DNA of 64,000 nt, from NCBI RefSeq assembly GCF_029846715.1, contig NZ_JARVWW010000031.1, forward strand, positions 29,105 through 93,104. The letters run 5' to 3'. Made by a program: the position numbers and the translations under genes. This stretch comes from Bradyrhizobium nivariense (GTDB taxonomy: Bacteria > Pseudomonadota > Alphaproteobacteria > Rhizobiales > Xanthobacteraceae). Below the pieces are notes generated by a model that was not told the origin of the DNA, made no database searches, and worked only from the letters and a program-made list of their open reading frames with translations. Below, piece after piece: positions 16,824 to 25,474 of this stretch (the first letter of the stretch is position 1; every line of letters begins with the position of its first letter).

Positions 16824-16932
16824 GGCGCGACTCCTGTCGCGACCAAGCCACGCTCCTGCGTTTCGTTCCTGAGCGATGAAAGAGCCCCCACACCGTTGCC
16901 GATGTGGGGCGTATAGCATTGCACGTTGCAAG

Positions 16933-17337
16933 TCATCGCTTTGCGGGTGGACCGCTCTTGTTTCCTGGCAGTCCCTTTACGTTCGCCGGATCCTGTTCCT
17001 GCACGGAGAGGTTCTGCGACGCCGAGCCAATCGTGCCCTGTTGCGAGGGACCGTTCTTGCCTCCAGGCGCTCCGCTAATCCCCGCCCCTGAATTCTGGGC
17101 GCTTGGAGCTGTCGAAACCGCGCCGGATGTATCCGCCCGATTGGCGTCGCCTGGCATACGAGAGGCCGAGCCGGGCTTGTCCTGTTCACCGACGTATCCC
17201 GATGCGCCTGAGTTTTGTGTCTTGATGCCCTTGTCCGCCTCGTTCTGGAGGCTCTGCGATGGCGTCGTCTGTTGGGCAATGGCTGGTCCCGTCACACTGG
17301 AGATCGCCACGAGTGCTGCGAATGCTAATAGCCGCAT
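16933..17337 (-). CDS. Secreted hypothetical protein (134 aa)
   Basis: Signal peptide MRLLAFAALVAISSVTGPAI with cleavage after AIA-Q, then a polar Ser/Gly/Gln/Asn-rich, probably disordered chain with repeats of Q-N-S-G-A (KTQNSGASG, SAQNSGAGI). No Cys and no known domain. Start ATG 17337 is set by GAGGAA upstream. A GGAAA-N16-CGTT site at 17372-17396 may be its stress promoter. Confidence 0.75.
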   Translation of the reverse strand: MRLLAFAALVAISSVTGPAIAQQTTPSQSLQNEADKGIKTQNSGASGYVGEQDKPGSASRMPGDANRADTSGAVSTAPSAQNSGAGISGAPGGKNGPSQQGTIGSASQNLSVQEQDPANVKGLPGNKSGPPAKR

Positions 17338-17371
17338 GATGAAAGTTCCTCCGTAGCTTGTTGTTGTCACC

Positions 17372-17396
17372 AACGTGCGGAGGAAACGACGTTTCC
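17372..17396 (-). promoter_or_regulatory. Candidate EcfG-like promoter before the secreted protein gene
   Basis: Minus strand GGAAA, 16 bases, CGTT, 35 bases before ATG 17337. One mismatch in the -35 and a perfect -10. Confidence 0.4.
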
Positions 17397-17513
17397 AATT
17401 TTATGAAGGATTTCTAAGCGAGTTCGCGTTGTGGCCCGAAGGACGACAGATGCTGCCACAAGGAACTCCCGTTCCATTGGCGGCTTGGGCCTCATGCAAC
17501 AGGGGAGTTTGAG

Positions 17514-17690
17514 ATGTCAGACTTAAGCGAAGAAGAGATCCGCAAACGCGCCTATGAGCTTTGGAAAGGTCCGGGCGAACCGTGCGGGAAGATGGATACG
17601 TTCTGGTATGAAGCCGAGAAGCAGCTCCTTGCCGAGCGATCAACGCAAGGCGAGCTACCGCCCGGCATGACCGACAACCTGCCGGTCTAA
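17514..17690 (+). CDS. DUF2934 family protein (58 aa)
   Basis: MSDLSEEEIRKRAYELWKGP, GKMDTFWYEAEKQLLAER: this is DUF2934, a small helical family found in one or more copies in most rhizobia, of unknown function. GGGGAG lies 7 bases before ATG. The gene is intact and lies just upstream of an IS3 fragment. Confidence 0.85.
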   Translation: MSDLSEEEIRKRAYELWKGPGEPCGKMDTFWYEAEKQLLAERSTQGELPPGMTDNLPV

Positions 17691-17764
17691 GCCACGACCC
17701 CGCCTTGCACCTAAAAGACGTCGCGGACTTATGGTTTGGTCACAAATAGAGACAGTTTGCGGAC

Positions 17765-18172
17765 TGACCTGCCCGGGCTTTTTTGGACCAAGCTTTGTGA
17801 GAAACTGAGCTTGGAAAGGAGCTTTGGTGATGCCGAAGAAGAGGTTCAAGGCGGAGCAGATCGTGGTGCTGCTGCGCCAGATCGAAGTGTTGATGTCGCA
17901 AGGCAAGGCGACGCCGATTGCCTGTCGCGAGGCGGGCATTTCGCAGCAGAGTTACTATCGCTGGCGTAAGGAGTACGGCGGCCTCGAGCTCGATCAGGCG
18001 AAGCGGATGAAGGACCTGGAGCGGGAGAACGTCCGCCTCAAACGCCTGGTCGCGGATCTGTCGCTTGAGAAACAGGTGCTCAAGGACGTTGCCTCGGGAA
18101 ACTTGTAAGCCCCGAACGGCGCCGGCAGGCAGTAGAGGGCATTCGAGGGAAGTATGGTCTCTCGGAGCGCCA
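17765..18172 (+). mobile_element. IS3-family element, 3'-truncated (copy A)
   Basis: Left end begins TGACCTGCCCGGG and includes OrfA (17824-18108). OrfB is cut after its first codons (about 20 residues, SPERRRQAVEGIREKYGL) where a different IS3 remnant begins at 18173. Not mobile by itself. Confidence 0.75.
17824..18108 (+). CDS. IS3-family transposase OrfA
   Basis: 94 residues: MPKKRFKAEQIVVLLRQIEV, then the helix-turn-helix GISQQSYYRWRKEYGGL and a leucine zipper-like helix with NVRLKRLVADLSLEKQVLKDV. This is the DNA-binding OrfA of the IS407/IS2-like branch, which forms OrfAB by -1 frameshifting. Here OrfB is missing, so only the regulator remains. GAAAGGAG precedes GTG 17827; MPKKR at 17830 is an equally good start. 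Confidence 0.88.
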   Translation: MVMPKKRFKAEQIVVLLRQIEVLMSQGKATPIACREAGISQQSYYRWRKEYGGLELDQAKRMKDLERENVRLKRLVADLSLEKQVLKDVASGNL

Positions 18173-18690
18173 TGAACTGCCCCGGGTTTGCCGGAGGCCA
18201 TTTGGTTTAAGTTATGCCGCCATGGCGGGTTGTTCCAGCATGGCGTAGTAGCGTTGCTCGGCTTCGGCCGGTGGGATGTTGCCGATGGGCTCCAGGAGCC
18301 GCCGGTTGTTGAACCAATCCACCCATTCCAGGGTCGCGAACTCGACGGCCTCGAAGCTGCGCCATGGCCCGCGCCGATGGATCACCTCAGCCTTGTAGAG
18401 ACCGTTGATGGTTTCGGCGAGGGCGTTGTCATAGGAATCTCCCACGCTGCCGACAGAAGGCTCGACACCAGCTTCAGCCAGGCGCTCGGTGTACTTGATT
18501 GATACGTATTGGCTGCCCCTATCGCTGTGGTGCACGAGCCCGCCGCGATGGACCGGCCGTCGATCATGCAGGGCCTGCTCCAGCGCATCGAGCACGAAGC
18601 CTGCATGCGCCGTGCGCGAGGCTCGCCAGCCCACGATCCTGCGGGCATCCTCTCAGGAGTTGGAGCCTCCGGCAAACCCGGAGCGGTTCA
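18173..18690 (-). mobile_element. IS3-family element, internally deleted (copy B)
   Basis: Ends are inverted repeats: TGAACTGCCCCGGGTTTGCC at 18173 and, on the other strand, TGAACCGCTCCGGGTTTGCC from 18690. OrfA and the first half of OrfB are lost; the deletion joint is near 18644, right after CTCCTGAGAGGATG. The same left end and leader recur at 25431-25474. No matching short target repeat is visible. Confidence 0.8.
18212..18643 (-). pseudogene. IS3 transposase OrfB, C-terminal part
   Basis: Contains the rve integrase core end: VHHSDRGSQYVSIKYTERL, GDSYDNALAETINGLYKAEV (catalytic D and E of the DDE triad) and WVDWFNNRRLLEPIGNIPPA. The first catalytic Asp and OrfA are missing, so no transposition activity is expected. 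Matches the IS whose OrfA and OrfB start are at 24774-25474. Confidence 0.85.
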
Positions 18691-18947
18691 GCTTCCAACC
18701 ACGACCCCAGCCAACTGCGGATTTCCTTCGCAGTGCCAATAACTTTGAGTGCCACGGGCGGGGTCGGCGGTGGACGCCGATTGGGGGGTAATGGCTCGCC
18801 GATTTACACGCGTTAGGTGGATGGCCGACGGATGGCGGAATTTGCCACCGGAAACTGTGCTCGGGCGGGCGGTGAAGACTTAAAGAAGCGATTTTCGATG
18901 CTTCTATGCCGCGCAGACAAACGCTCGTCCCATCTGAGCGGGTTGTA

Positions 18948-20252
18948 TTAGGCCGCGACTTCTCCTGGCCCTTCAAGCATCGGCGTGTCGAGGCTGGCTA
19001 TTTCCGGCATCGCCTTGCCGGCGATCGCCTGCAGGTCGCCCACCATGCCAACAGTGGATTCAATGACCGCAACGATTTGGGTTTCTCGCTTGGCCCATTG
19101 GCGACCCATGAATTTGCGCTCCTTGTCTAGATCCTCACGCATGTCGTTGAACTTCTCGACGACAGCATCGACCCGCTGGCGAAATCTCGTGCCTGTCAGG
19201 TACTCGTAGACCTGCTCCATTTTGGTTTGCTGTCCCTGTTGGACCAGCCGCGAACTCGATATCTCGATGAGGGACTGACGCAGCGCAACCGCCACGGCCA
19301 GTGCGCAACGCGGGTGCGCCACCCAAACGCCGTCGACCAGGTCAAAATGCTCGATGTGCTTGGGAAGGGCGTGCGAGATGATGAGGGCAACGTGGGCGCC
19401 ACAGCGCCGCTGGTCCTCACGGAGCTTGGCCAGCCAGCCATCGCTCCAGGCCTTGGTCCGCTTGGATTCCCAGAGGATCATGCCGGCGGGTTGCCCGACA
19501 GAGCCGTTGACTTGCTGAATAACATCGGCCCCCAACTCGCCCTTGGCGACCGGCTCAATGGCATCCATCGGAAACTTGCCGCGCAAAAGCTCCTCAAGCT
19601 CAACCTCGAAAACCTCACCTTGGGATTGTTGCGAGCCTTGCTCCGCTTTGCGCCTCAATTCCTCGATCGTGCGCGTCATTGATTCGATGGTCTGGTCCTT
19701 CTCGGCGACCTTCAGGCGCGCAGCTTCATCTGATTCTTGCTTGGCCTTCGCCCGGATGTCGTCAACCGAGGCCTGAACACGTTTTTCAATCGTCAGATCC
19801 ATTTCGCGCTTTTCGTCAGCCAGCGCGCGTTCCTTGCGTATTACCTCGGCCTGAGCCTGCTGCGCCTCAGCCAGCTTCGCATCGCTGGCTTCAAGGTTCT
19901 TGCGCAGTTCGGCGGTCTCTGCCGCCTTGGCCTGCATATCCCCCGCAACCGCTTCACGGGCCTTTTTGGCCTCGGCTGCCACCAGTTGGCTGCGCTCGGC
20001 CGTCAGCCGCTGCGCCACCTGGTCTTCAATCTGCTCGCGCGCCTGCGCGACCGCGTCCTGCTCCTTGCGCAGGGCCTCGGTCTTCCTGGCGACCTCTGCG
20101 TCCTTGGCGGCCAGTTGCTCATTAAAGCGCTGTCGTGTTTCCTCGAGGAGGGGAGCGGCCAGCGATTCCGTGAGCTTGATTTCGTGGTTGCAGTTCGGGC
20201 AATGCAGGGTGGGCTCGTGCGAAGCGCCGGCGCCGGTTGCTCTGAGACTCAT
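18948..20252 (-). CDS. DUF2130 protein (COG4487), coiled coil plus nuclease-like domain
   Basis: 434 residues. An N-terminal zinc-ribbon-like pair (LHCPNCNHEI), then about 190 residues of charged coiled coil, then the DUF2130 domain from residue about 230. In it GELGADVIQQV and ILWESKRTKAW give a D...E-x-K pattern, as in PD-(D/E)xK nucleases, to which I recall this family being assigned. The role is unknown; some copies sit near mobile or defence genes, as here. Start ATG 20252 is chosen for GAGGGG upstream; the frame is open 43 codons further. Confidence 0.85.
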   Translation of the reverse strand: MSLRATGAGASHEPTLHCPNCNHEIKLTESLAAPLLEETRQRFNEQLAAKDAEVARKTEALRKEQDAVAQAREQIEDQVAQRLTAERSQLVAAEAKKAREAVAGDMQAKAAETAELRKNLEASDAKLAEAQQAQAEVIRKERALADEKREMDLTIEKRVQASVDDIRAKAKQESDEAARLKVAEKDQTIESMTRTIEELRRKAEQGSQQSQGEVFEVELEELLRGKFPMDAIEPVAKGELGADVIQQVNGSVGQPAGMILWESKRTKAWSDGWLAKLREDQRRCGAHVALIISHALPKHIEHFDLVDGVWVAHPRCALAVAVALRQSLIEISSSRLVQQGQQTKMEQVYEYLTGTRFRQRVDAVVEKFNDMREDLDKERKFMGRQWAKRETQIVAVIESTVGMVGDLQAIAGKAMPEIASLDTPMLEGPGEVAA

Positions 20253-20438
20253 GAACTTCCCCTCATTGGTACGGCCGGATTCAGCATCATCTGCGGGCGA
20301 TTGCGACGTCGCGGCGCTGGATGTCCACATACGGCTAGCCGAGCATCGACTTGGCCACAGGTTTTCCACCGAAACCCGCATGGTTAATCTGTCGACAGAG
20401 CCCCGCTGCAGAAGCTGTTCAGCTAGGAATGTATTCTA

Positions 20439-21259
20439 GGGTCTGTTTGGATTCAGGATTCTCATCCGGGCTTGGTTGTGATTCAAGCTTGGGATGGACC
20501 GATTCGTATTGACTGACGCCCAATGGGCGAAGATGGAGCCGCTTTGTCTCGGCAAGCCGGGCGATCCCGGCCGGAGCGGCAATAACAACCGGCTGTTTGT
20601 CGAAGCAGTGTTGTGGATTGCCCGCACGGGCAGTCCGTGGCGCGATCTGCCGCGCGCCTTCGGCAACTGGATAACCGTGTACACGCGCTTTCGCGACTGG
20701 GCGAAGGCGGGCGTCTGGAAGCGAATGTTTAATGCAGTCTCAGACGAGCCGGACATGGAATACGTCATGGTCGATGCCACCATCGTCAAGGTCCACCGCC
20801 ACGGACAGGGCGCAAAAGGGGGACGCAAAACCAGGCCATCGGCCGCTCGAAGGGGGGAATGACTACCAAAATCCTGGCACTGACCGACGCGCTCGGCAAT
20901 CTCGTGCGTTTCGTGCTGCTGCCCGGACAGCGTTTCGACACGGTCGGCGTCCCGCCGCTGATCGAAGGGCTGGCCTTCGATGCGCTGATCGCAGACAAGG
21001 CGTTCGACAGCAACGCCATCATCGCCGACCTCGACACACGCGGCGCCAAGGTCATCATTTCCCAGCACCCGCGGCGCGCAAAACCTCTCGCCATCGACCA
21101 GGAAATGTACAAATGGCGGCATCTGATCGAAAACTTCTTCTGCAAGCTCAAGGAATTCAAGCGGATCGCCATGCGTGCCGACAAAACTGACCTCAGCTTC
21201 GGAGCAATGATCAACCTCACCGCCGCCGTGATAAATTCAAGATGAATCCAAACAGACCC
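20439..21259 (+). mobile_element. IS5-family element (IS427-type), complete
   Basis: 821 bp. Perfect 17-bp terminal inverted repeats GGGTCTGTTTGGATTCA / TGAATCCAAACAGACCC, flanked by TA on both sides. Contains two overlapping transposase frames. It lies between the DUF2130 gene and the Fic gene. Confidence 0.92.
20494..21245 (+). CDS. IS5-family transposase made by ribosomal frameshifting
   Basis: Frame 1 (20494-20862): MDRFVLTDAQWAKMEPLCLG, GSPWRDLPRAFGNW and VDATIVKVHRHGQGAKGG, holding the first catalytic Asp. Frame 2 (entered near AAAAGGGGG at about 20814-20822, ending 21245): NQAIGRSKGGMTTKILALTD, ADKAFDS (second Asp) and RHLIENFFCKLKEFKRIA (catalytic Glu region). The slippery stretch is where this IS subgroup shifts frame, so the break is programmed, not a mutation. 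Ends and triad are intact. Confidence 0.9.
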
Positions 21260-21382
21260 TAGATGAGAACAAAACAGGATCAAGGTATTTGCGGAGATGC
21301 CTGGGAAGCGGCAAAAAAAGCGGCAAAGTAGGGTGACGCATTAGGGCTTAATGCCCTATCTTTACTGAATAAATAACCGGCA

Positions 21383-22569
21383 ATGGAAGCGGCAAAAATG
21401 ACCACGATTGCAGCGATGGAGCCGCTCCTTCCCGACGATAACAAGGAACTTGAGGACCTGGCGACGGACCTGGTGGCGAAGGCCAGCGGCCTTGCCACCC
21501 GCTTGCATCCAGTGCTGCGCGCGTCCGTCGGCGACCTAGTGCGCTCAATGAACTGTTACTACTCCAACCTCATTGAGGGGCACAACACGCTGCCGGTCGA
21601 TATCGACCGCGCCATGAACAACGAGCTCGCAACAGAGCCGGAGCGGCGCAACCTCCAGCTCGAGGCGCGCGCGCACATTGAAGTGCAACGGATGATCGAC
21701 CGCGGGGACGGGCCCAGCCCAGTCATGTCCGAAGCGTTCATCACCTGGACGCATCGCAACTTCTGCGAACGCCTGCCGGCAGACATGCTGGTGGTCGAAA
21801 ATCCAGAGTCCGGCCGCAAAATCACCATGGCTCCGGGCGTGCTGAGATCCGAGCATGTCCGCGTTGGCCGACATGTCGCGCCTGACCCGGTCGACCTGCC
21901 GGCGCTCATCAAGCGGTTCGCCGAAGGCTATACGTCGCCCAACCTTTCCAGGCTGCGTAAAATCATCGGCGTCGCCGCGTCCCACCATCGCCTGGCGTGG
22001 ATCCACCCCTTCCTGGACGGCAACGGCCGCGTTGCGCGCCTGTTCTCGCACGCGCTGCTGCGCGAACTGGATGTGGGATCAGAGCCTGGTCGGTTTCGCG
22101 TGGCCTTGCGCGTAGTGTCGAAAACTACAAGACCATGCTGCAGGCCGCGGACGAGCCGCGACGCGGCGACCTCGACGGCCGTGGCAATCTCACTCTGGCA
22201 GGCCTTACGGGATTTTGCCGCTATTTCCTCTCGACCTGCATCGACCAAATCGACTTCATGGAAGGCCTCCTGGAGCCTTCCGAGTTGCTGCGACGCATGG
22301 AGATCTGGGCAAAGGAAGAGACGGCGGCAAAGCGGCTGCGAAAGGGCTCATGGCCCATCTTGCGTATGGCGGTCCTCGATGGCGAGTTTGCCCGCGGCGA
22401 CGCGGCCGATATTACCGGCTACGCGACCCGGCAGGCACGCACCGTGCTCAACGACCTCATCAATCAGGGTTATCTCATTTCCGAGACCACCCGTAGCCCG
22501 GTGCGGCTGGGATTTCCGGCCAGCGTGGTTGATCGTTGGTTTCCACGACTTTATGGGGGAGGGCAGTGA
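21383..22569 (+). pseudogene. Fic-domain AMPylase-like protein (class II), frameshifted
   Basis: Predicted nucleotidyl-transferase of about 395 residues. The active loop HPFLDGNGRVARLF (208-221) is perfect, with catalytic His208. An N-terminal inhibitory helix S61-N-L-I-E65-G fits the class II [S/T]xxxE[G/N] motif, so the enzyme would be self-inhibited. A one-base indel near 22080-22095 moves the rest (WSVSRGLARSVENYKTMLQAAD...; C-terminal winged-helix-like segment) into another frame ending at 22569. MTTIAA at 21398 is an alternative start. Three AGCGGCAAA repeats and a palindrome lie upstream. Confidence 0.85.
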
Positions 22570-22790
22570 CCGCGACGCGTCATACCTTGCATTGTGAAAC
22601 GCACAGAGGCTCGTCACACCAAAGCTCAATTCCCGTGGAGCCAACGGTGCTAGGATCCGCCTCTTCGTCTTTGGCGGAAGCCGCCTGGACATGAATAGAA
22701 CCGCGGGAAGGGGCTCTAAGGTGCGGTATTCTTCGAGTGATTTTTCAGTCGGACCATTTCGTGATGCACGGGGCGGTGCACTGAATCTGT

Positions 22791-23039
22791 TTAAGGTCGC
22801 CGGACGTAGCCGCGACGGGCTTTACGCACGAGCCACGCCTCGAGCGCCTCGACGGCCTGCACCCGCCCACCAAAGAGATCGAGGCGCCGCCGGCCGCGCT
22901 GGCCGAGACGCCCCCATTCGCGCACCAATGCAGTATCGCCAAAGAGTGTCGGCTCGATCGTGAGCACATAGAACCGTGCCATGTTACGGGCCGGATCGCA
23001 GCGTTCGAGCACGAGGTATTGCACCGTGAGTTCAGACAT
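22791..23039 (-). CDS. WGR-domain protein (82 aa)
   Basis: VQYLVLERCDPARNMARFYV, then ALVREWGRLGQRGRRRLDLF: a single WGR domain with the name-giving W-G-R triplet. WGR domains occur in PARPs and in stand-alone bacterial proteins, where DNA or nucleotide-modifying partners are suspected. No partner gene is adjacent. Start ATG 23039 lacks a strong ribosome site. Bases 22570-22790 show no gene. Confidence 0.85.
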   Translation of the reverse strand: MSELTVQYLVLERCDPARNMARFYVLTIEPTLFGDTALVREWGRLGQRGRRRLDLFGGRVQAVEALEAWLVRKARRGYVRRP

Positions 23040-23228
23040 GCGTCAGAGTCGCAGCCGCCGAAACGGTCGTCCAATTAAATTATTGAATCGATCAGGGCCA
23101 AGGATTCAGAACTTTAATACCAGCGATCAAATGATTGCGGCGGGCTCAACATATTGATCGGCGTGAGGTCTCGATGCCGATCGGCACTCGCTTGGCCTTG
23201 GAGGGGCATGCTTCGGCGCCGATTTACA

Positions 23229-23300
23229 GGGTGGATCAGTCCGGTGCTCGTCAGGCTCATAACATGAAGGTCATAGGTTCAAATCCTATCCCCGCTACCA
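23229..23300 (+). tRNA. tRNA-fMet-like remnant (3' part), probable attachment site
   Basis: GGTGGATCAGTCCGGTGCTC, anticodon loop CTCATAA, T-arm ATAGGTTCAAATCCTAT and acceptor end CCCCGCTACCA resemble initiator tRNA. The 5' acceptor strand that should pair with CCCCGC is absent (ATTTACAGGG instead), and the anticodon stem has a mismatch (TCAGG/CATGA). It cannot fold into a complete tRNA. Such 3' fragments are left by integration into a tRNA gene, so I read this as an att site. Low confidence as a working tRNA. Confidence 0.6.
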
Positions 23301-23326
23301 AGATTTCAAAATGAAATCAACGAATT

Positions 23327-23349
23327 AGCCCGCCTCTGGCGGGCTTTTT
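23327..23349 (+). terminator. Rho-independent terminator after the tRNA remnant
   Basis: AGCCCGCC TCT GGCGGGCT followed by TTTT: an 8-bp perfect stem and U run. Confidence 0.85.
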
Positions 23350-23452
23350 CATGCCCTACGAACCATCCCAAAATTGTACGGAGAGAAACCATTGAGTGAC
23401 AATGGGTTAGTCGAATTCCGCCGACAATTCCGAACCCGTCCCAAAAACTCCA

Positions 23453-23485
23453 CGGCACAAAACTGGCACAAAACGGCACAAAAAC
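23453..23485 (+). repeat. Three 11-bp direct repeats (GGCACAAAAC)
   Basis: CGGCACAAAAC, TGGCACAAAAC and CGGCACAAAAAC follow each other with an 11-base period, 150 bases after the tRNA remnant. They could be arm-type sites of a lost tyrosine integrase. The remainder of 23301-23676 shows no gene. Confidence 0.6.
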
Positions 23486-23676
23486 CGTCGCGGATCTGAG
23501 GCTGTGAACCGCTCCATGGCCGCGCCGAGATCGTGCTCTCGCGCTGAGCTTGGCCAACGAAAAAAGCTAGGGCTTCGAGGGCCACGCTATTGTCGTTCAA
23601 TACCGAGGATCGTTGGCGATCAGCATCCTGCAAGCGGGTCCGCATAGTGACCCGTGCGGTCGCGTCCTCTGGGAGC

Positions 23677-25098
23677 TTACACTGCCTCAGGCGGCCGCGG
23701 ACGCTCAGACGTGACATCGGGGTGCCGGGTGTCGTTGGCCGCGATGCCATGTTCATCCCGAAGCCTGTCGATGGCTTCCAGGCATTTTTTCGCGATGGGG
23801 ACATTCATCGACGAGCCGCTAAGCTGATCGAAGAGCGATTTGCGCAAGCTTTCCACCGGCGCAGGATAGACACTGTAGGCGTTCGAACCTTCGGCAACCG
23901 GAACCCTGTCAACCGCCACGGATTCTACGGCTCGCGCTATCTGGCCATCATAGCTCTGGTTATTCGCAGCATACTTCGCGATCATGGCAAGAAGATCTAT
24001 TTCGCTGGCCGCCTCACCGAAGAAATGCTCCAGCATTGCCCGTCCTGGACCATTGCCAACAGTCTCATACCGGTTCCTGAGTTCAGATTTCAGCTCAGGA
24101 AGGCTTTGCGCATATTCGGCGAGTTGGCGGCCCACATGCCACGCGTCGACTCCGTGGGGATCGGTCCCTAAGACGCGCTCGATAAACAGATCGACGTAGA
24201 GGAGCACGGATTCGAGACTACCCCGGTTGAAAATCGCCTGCATCCACGCATGATCGTCTGCGATGTCTTTATGTGCGCGTGCGAGGCTCGTTAACAGCGC
24301 GATACCCTCTGGGCCGGGCACAGCGGCAACCGCGCTCAGCACACGCTCCCACCGCTGGGCCCAGTCTCGTCCGTAGAACGTTTTTACGTTCGCCAAGCCA
24401 TCGAGCACGGCTTCTGGCCGCGTCGTGAACGGCAGCAGCTCCAGCCAAGGCTCAATTTCCCAAGTGTTTTGCCGTTTGTGCCAAGCCGTTGTCGGATCGC
24501 TCGCCGCCGCGGCCAGCCATTCATCGATCGCGCTCATCACGAGGTCGGCATCGAGAATTTGCCCATCGAGCACCATCGCGGTTAGCAAGGTCCGTTTCCC
24601 GCTCAATGGCTGCGGCAAGTCCACGACACGCGCAATGAGTTCATCATGGTCCTCGTGCGGCATGCTTACAGCGACATGCGCCAATCGGATCGCCAGCAAC
24701 TGGTCGTCTTTGTCCGCCTGCGGTTGCGCCAGCCGATCCATTGCTGCGAAGATTGGCGCTGCGAGTACGTTTATCGTGGTCTTGACGGATTTGCCGCGGA
24801 TGACCCCTTGCAAACCCATGTCCCGCATCAGTCGCGACACTGTGCAACGGGCAACATCGAAGCCTTCGCGCTTGAGCTGCCGCCAGACCTTGCGCGCGCC
24901 GTAGACGGAGAAGTTTTGATCGAAGACGCGCCGAACCTCGATCTTCAACGCGGCGTCCTGCCTGGCGCGCGCCGACAGCTTGGCCGGATCGCGCCGCTTG
25001 GCCACATGGGCGTGGTAGGTCGAGGGGGCGATCGGCAACACCTTGCAGATCGGCTCGACCCCATGCGCCCCACGATGATCGTCGATGAAGGCGATCAT
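23677..25098 (-). CDS. Chimeric frame: IS3 OrfB N-terminus fused to a large hypothetical protein
   Basis: The first about 109 residues are IS3 OrfB (MIAFIDDHRGAHGVEPICKV, VYGARKVWRQLKREGFDVAR, MGLQGVIRGK). From about residue 110 the frame runs, without a stop, into about 360 residues of an unrelated helical protein (LLTAMVLDGQILDADLVMSA, EIEPWLELLPFTTRPEAVLD). The style, with repeats such as LTSLARAHKDIADDHAWMQA, recalls helical-repeat C-termini of NACHT-type STAND NTPases, but no NTPase motif remains. IS-mediated deletion removed the original N-terminus. Whether the fusion is expressed is unknown. Confidence 0.7.
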   Translation of the reverse strand: MIAFIDDHRGAHGVEPICKVLPIAPSTYHAHVAKRRDPAKLSARARQDAALKIEVRRVFDQNFSVYGARKVWRQLKREGFDVARCTVSRLMRDMGLQGVIRGKSVKTTINVLAAPIFAAMDRLAQPQADKDDQLLAIRLAHVAVSMPHEDHDELIARVVDLPQPLSGKRTLLTAMVLDGQILDADLVMSAIDEWLAAAASDPTTAWHKRQNTWEIEPWLELLPFTTRPEAVLDGLANVKTFYGRDWAQRWERVLSAVAAVPGPEGIALLTSLARAHKDIADDHAWMQAIFNRGSLESVLLYVDLFIERVLGTDPHGVDAWHVGRQLAEYAQSLPELKSELRNRYETVGNGPGRAMLEHFFGEAASEIDLLAMIAKYAANNQSYDGQIARAVESVAVDRVPVAEGSNAYSVYPAPVESLRKSLFDQLSGSSMNVPIAKKCLEAIDRLRDEHGIAANDTRHPDVTSERPRPPEAV

Positions 25099-25474
25099 GG
25101 CTTGGACCGGCGGTCGAGCTCCGCCATCGCAAAATAAGCGCTCGCCTTGCGCAGGATCTCGTTGGCCTGTCGAAGCTCACGGTTCTCCCGTTCGAGCGCC
25201 TTTAGCTTCTCGGCCATGTCGGTCGGAACGACGGCCCGCTGCCCGCTGTCGACCTCGGCCTTCTTGACCCAGTCATGCAGCGTCTGCGGTGTGCAGCCGA
25301 TCTTGGTCGCAATGGAGGTCACCGCCGCCCAACGCGACGGGTGCTCGCTGGCGTGATCCAGAACCATCCGAACCGCTCGGGCCCGGACCTCGGGTGAAAA
25401 CTTGTTCGTCGTCTTGCTTTTCATAGCTCCATCCTCTCAGGAGTTGGAGCCTCCGGCAAACCCGGAGCGGTTCA
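24774..25474 (-). mobile_element. IS3-family element, 3'-truncated (copy C)
   Basis: Right boundary at 25474 with end TGAACCGCTCCGGGTTTGCC (minus strand), same as copy B. OrfA complete, OrfB cut at about residue 109 where the hypothetical protein begins. Both flanking genes are truncated, so deletions occurred on both sides. Confidence 0.8.
25095..25424 (-). CDS. IS3-family transposase OrfA (copy C)
   Basis: 109 residues: KTTNKFSPEVRARAVRMVLD, helix-turn-helix TKIGCTPQTLHDWVKKAEVD, then a leucine zipper KALERENRELRQANEILRKA. Ends in the usual ATGA-type overlap with OrfB at 25098. Typical IS51-like OrfA. The element is truncated, so it can only act on related ends in trans. Confidence 0.9.
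   Translation of the reverse strand: MKSKTTNKFSPEVRARAVRMVLDHASEHPSRWAAVTSIATKIGCTPQTLHDWVKKAEVDSGQRAVVPTDMAEKLKALERENRELRQANEILRKASAYFAMAELDRRSKP

Noticed and set aside
20814..20822. Frameshift in the IS5 transposase as a mutation
   Set aside because: The slippery AAAAGGGGG and the intact second frame are normal for this IS group.
23229..23300. Functional initiator tRNA gene
   Set aside because: The 5' acceptor strand is missing and the anticodon stem is mismatched, so I report it only as a remnant.
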